64,000 nucleotides of DNA from Klebsiella pneumoniae. Lineage in GTDB: Bacteria > Pseudomonadota > Gammaproteobacteria > Eutrophobiales > Eutrophobiaceae. Made by a program: the position numbers and the translations under genes. Positions 62,251 to 64,000 of the stretch are shown piece after piece; within the stretch, counting starts at the first letter, position 1, and each line of letters starts with the position of its first letter. The stretch lies in contig CAMDWI010000022.1 of the NCBI GenBank assembly GCA_945878555.1, positions 1-64,000 of the forward strand, in the 5' to 3' direction. The notes beneath the pieces are model-generated. The model did no database searches and had not been told where the DNA came from. It saw nothing but the letters and a program-made list of their open reading frames with translations.

Positions 62251-62761
62251 CAAAATCAAAAAAGGACGCCGGCATGAACCGGAATAAACGTGCCACCAGC
62301 ATATCGGGAAAAGAGTCGATACGGATATTCAGGTTTCTGACCGCACCATTGTAGTAACGTCGCGCAAACTGGATCTGGTTTTCAGTGTCGGTCAGGTTTT
62401 TCTGCAGATCGAGATACGACTGGTTTGCCTTCAGATCCGGATAGGCCTCGGCCACGGCCAGCAGTTGGCGGAGGTCGTTACCCAGTCTGGTTTCAGTCGC
62501 ACTGACCTCGGCGACCCGGGTCAGGCTTGCCTGTTGACCACGAAGTCCGGTAATCGCTTGCAAGGTGGCCGACTCATACCCGGCATATTGACGAACCGCC
62601 TCTACCAGTTTGGGAACGAGGTCGTGCCGACGTTTCAGCTGGACATCGATATCACTCCAGGCGGCGAGTACGCGATTTCGGTCAGCAACCAGGCGGTTAT
62701 AAATGACCACAGCCCAGATCAGCAGGAGCGAAACAGAAACGAACGCGATTTCAGCAAACAT
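62234..62761 (-). CDS. lemA: LemA-family protein
   Basis: 175 residues. A single N-terminal membrane helix (about 4-20) is followed by the LemA helical domain: YNRLVADRNRVLAAWSDIDVQLKRRHDLVPKLVEAV, then the ARRYYNGAVRNLNIRID block. It overlaps the DUF2207 gene by 17 bases, the standard LemA-DUF2207 pairing. Confidence 0.93.
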   Translation of the reverse strand: MFAEIAFVSVSLLLIWAVVIYNRLVADRNRVLAAWSDIDVQLKRRHDLVPKLVEAVRQYAGYESATLQAITGLRGQQASLTRVAEVSATETRLGNDLRQLLAVAEAYPDLKANQSYLDLQKNLTDTENQIQFARRYYNGAVRNLNIRIDSFPDMLVARLFRFMPASFFDFDDVPG

Positions 62762-62951
62762 CGGTTGAATATAGCATCACATTGGCGGTTTTCTAAAGTC
62801 CTTATGTGTCTTATAGCACAGACTCTCAGGGCAGTCAGAATGAAAATGACACCATCATTATTTCTGGACGTCCCGATAGCCTGCCAGAAGGTCGCCCTGG
62901 TTCGGGAATTAAAGTATCCGCGATATCCCCTTTTAACAGAGAGTAAATATT

Positions 62952-63698
62952 ATGCAACATCCTATAATCAAATTGGCCCTTTCGACTACTGCACTTGTTG
63001 TGTTAAGCGGATGCAGTAATTACCAGGTACGCACCAGTGATCCAAATTCAGCCTTCTGTACGTTGGCCGGGGCTGCCATTGGTGGTGGTTCAACTGCATT
63101 GGCAAGTGCCGGTGGCCCGGTCGTTGCCGGCGCCGTAATGTTAGGCGCCACGGTTGGTAATTATATCTGTAGTTCAGCTGGAAGACCGGTTACCCCGGCT
63201 GTGGCCGCTCCCGCACCAACTCCGGCGCAAAAACCGGCCGAGGTGGTAGCGGATGTAGATGGTGATAACGATGGTGTCATTGATCGGCTGGATCGTTGCC
63301 CGAATACACCTGCAGGCAGCAAGGTAAATGCGAATGGATGCCCCGCCGTGTTGTTAACATTGACCGGTATAAACTTTGCCTTCGACAGTTCACAGATAGC
63401 ATCGGGTTCAGAGAACATCCTTGACCGTGCTGTTACGAGCATGAAAGAGGCATCAACAATCAGAGTCCGTGTGACCGGTCATACCGATAGCCGGGGCAGT
63501 GATGCCTATAATCTGAAGCTGTCGCAAAGACGTGCCGATGCCGTTCGCGATTACCTGACTGCGAATGGTATCGCGGCGAACCGTCTGGACACAGTTGGTC
63601 AAGGCGAAAGTCAACCTGTGGAATCCAATAATACGGATGATGGACGTTTTAAAAACCGTCGTGTCGAACTGCATGTGGATGACAGTAGCACCCGATAG
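62952..63698 (+). CDS. OmpA-family lipoprotein with calcium-binding-like repeat
   Basis: 248 residues. Lipoprotein signal ending in LSGC (lipidated Cys21), a Gly/Ala-rich segment with Cys pairs, a Pro/Ala linker, a thrombospondin type-3-like Asp repeat (DVDGDNDGVIDRLDRCPNTP) and a C-terminal OmpA peptidoglycan-binding domain with TGHTDSRGSDAYNLKLSQRRA and GQGESQPVESNNTDDGR. It anchors the outer membrane to peptidoglycan. Divergent from lemA. Confidence 0.92.
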   Translation: MQHPIIKLALSTTALVVLSGCSNYQVRTSDPNSAFCTLAGAAIGGGSTALASAGGPVVAGAVMLGATVGNYICSSAGRPVTPAVAAPAPTPAQKPAEVVADVDGDNDGVIDRLDRCPNTPAGSKVNANGCPAVLLTLTGINFAFDSSQIASGSENILDRAVTSMKEASTIRVRVTGHTDSRGSDAYNLKLSQRRADAVRDYLTANGIAANRLDTVGQGESQPVESNNTDDGRFKNRRVELHVDDSSTR

Positions 63699-63712
63699 TC
63701 AATAATATACAG

Positions 63713-63751
63713 CGGGGCTGGTACAGCTTGAAAATAGCGGTACCCGCCCCG
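63713..63751. terminator. Hairpin after the OmpA-family gene
   Basis: cggggctggtac against gtacccgccccg with one mismatch and a long loop, 15 bases past the stop. No T-run, so termination is uncertain. Confidence 0.45.
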
Positions 63752-63831
63752 TCTGATTTCTCCGGAACAAATCCGGGGTATTCGCTGAATTGTTCGCGAT
63801 AGCAGATGTAATTCAGGCGTAGAATCATACT

Positions 63832-64000
63832 ATGCCAGTCGGTTCTGACCTTCTTCCCCACCCATCACGTGCAAAAGCACGCTTACTGTTTAATTTCATT
63901 TTAACCGCTCTGGTTTTATCCCCGCCCCTCTACGCAGTAAACGATATCTCGCTCAGTCTCGGTCGTATCGAAATACAGAGTTTTGCCGCAGAAAATGTCA
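63832..64000 (+). CDS. Exported protein, cut by the right edge
   Basis: At least 56 codons from the ATG at 63832, open to the end of the window. A basic N-terminus (SRAKARLLF) and a hydrophobic stretch ending near PLYAV look like a signal peptide, followed by NDISLSLGRIEIQSFAAEN. There is no clear ribosome site, and too little is visible to name a family. Confidence 0.5.
   Translation, partial: MPVGSDLLPHPSRAKARLLFNFILTALVLSPPLYAVNDISLSLGRIEIQSFAAENV

Overview
The window looks like a chromosomal segment of a heterotrophic gammaproteobacterium, roughly 53% GC. This is inferred from several things: a PqiABC lipid-transport operon, a REP-associated tyrosine transposase (RAYT), three TonB-dependent receptors, two of which begin with a LEEI(V/I)VTAQRREQS(I/L)Q-type TonB-box region common in uncultured marine gammaproteobacteria, leuCD/leuB, TrhO, dodecin, LemA and many exported or lipoprotein hydrolases. 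Nothing fixes the genus.

Layout. 1-4.2 kb: a remnant of an amidohydrolase 3' end, then a signalling operon (hybrid histidine kinase, single REC protein, REC-HD-GYP phosphodiesterase). 4.4-10.6 kb: a leftward scavenging and redox cluster (exported amidohydrolase, rhodanese, OsmC, AbgT transporter), then a transglutaminase-like protein and an exported DUF1028 protein. 10.8-17.8 kb: a pilin-like protein, a TonB receptor plus thermonuclease pair, a small protein and a second TonB receptor, with two and a half copies of a 112-bp inverted-repeat element in the gaps. 18-28 kb: leucine genes (a LysR regulator divergent from leuC-leuD-leuA-like; leuB apart on the other strand and coupled to a DUF2279-type gene), split by a third TonB receptor. 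28-40 kb: lipoprotein amidohydrolase, two exported methyltransferase-fold proteins, peroxiredoxin, YajG-like lipoprotein, GST, TrhO, KefB/C-like antiporter, MFS transporter, two orphan proteins and dodecin. A second palindromic repeat family sits in three intergenic gaps here. 40-43.9 kb: a small gene, hybrid kinase, REC-PAS and Crp/Fnr operon.

44-47.1 kb is the clearest accessory patch. It has a RAYT bounded by inverted repeats, a partial frameshifted duplicate of it, a small array of the same termini, two tandem toxin-antitoxin modules (one with a truncated ParE-like toxin, one BrnT), and then the isolated 3' half of a tRNA-Arg(TCG). That fragment looks like an integration scar. No integrase is present.

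47.2-54.4 kb is a tightly overlapped five-gene lipid-trafficking operon: pqiA, pqiB, pqiC, a LolA-like sorting protein and an RND/MMPL exporter with a cytoplasmic cyclic-nucleotide-binding domain. 54.5-59.7 kb holds a DMT exporter, a three-gene ion operon (MscS-like channel, soluble MgtE_N-CBS protein, MgtE) and a DUF1631-type protein. The end holds a small gene behind a textbook sigma-54 promoter, a LemA/DUF2207 pair, an OmpA-family lipoprotein and a gene cut by the right edge.

The best candidates for something undescribed are the cNMP-domain PqiABC/RND operon, the MscS/MgtE operon with its soluble extra sensor, and the covarying 112-bp element. All functions are inferred from sequence patterns without database searches.
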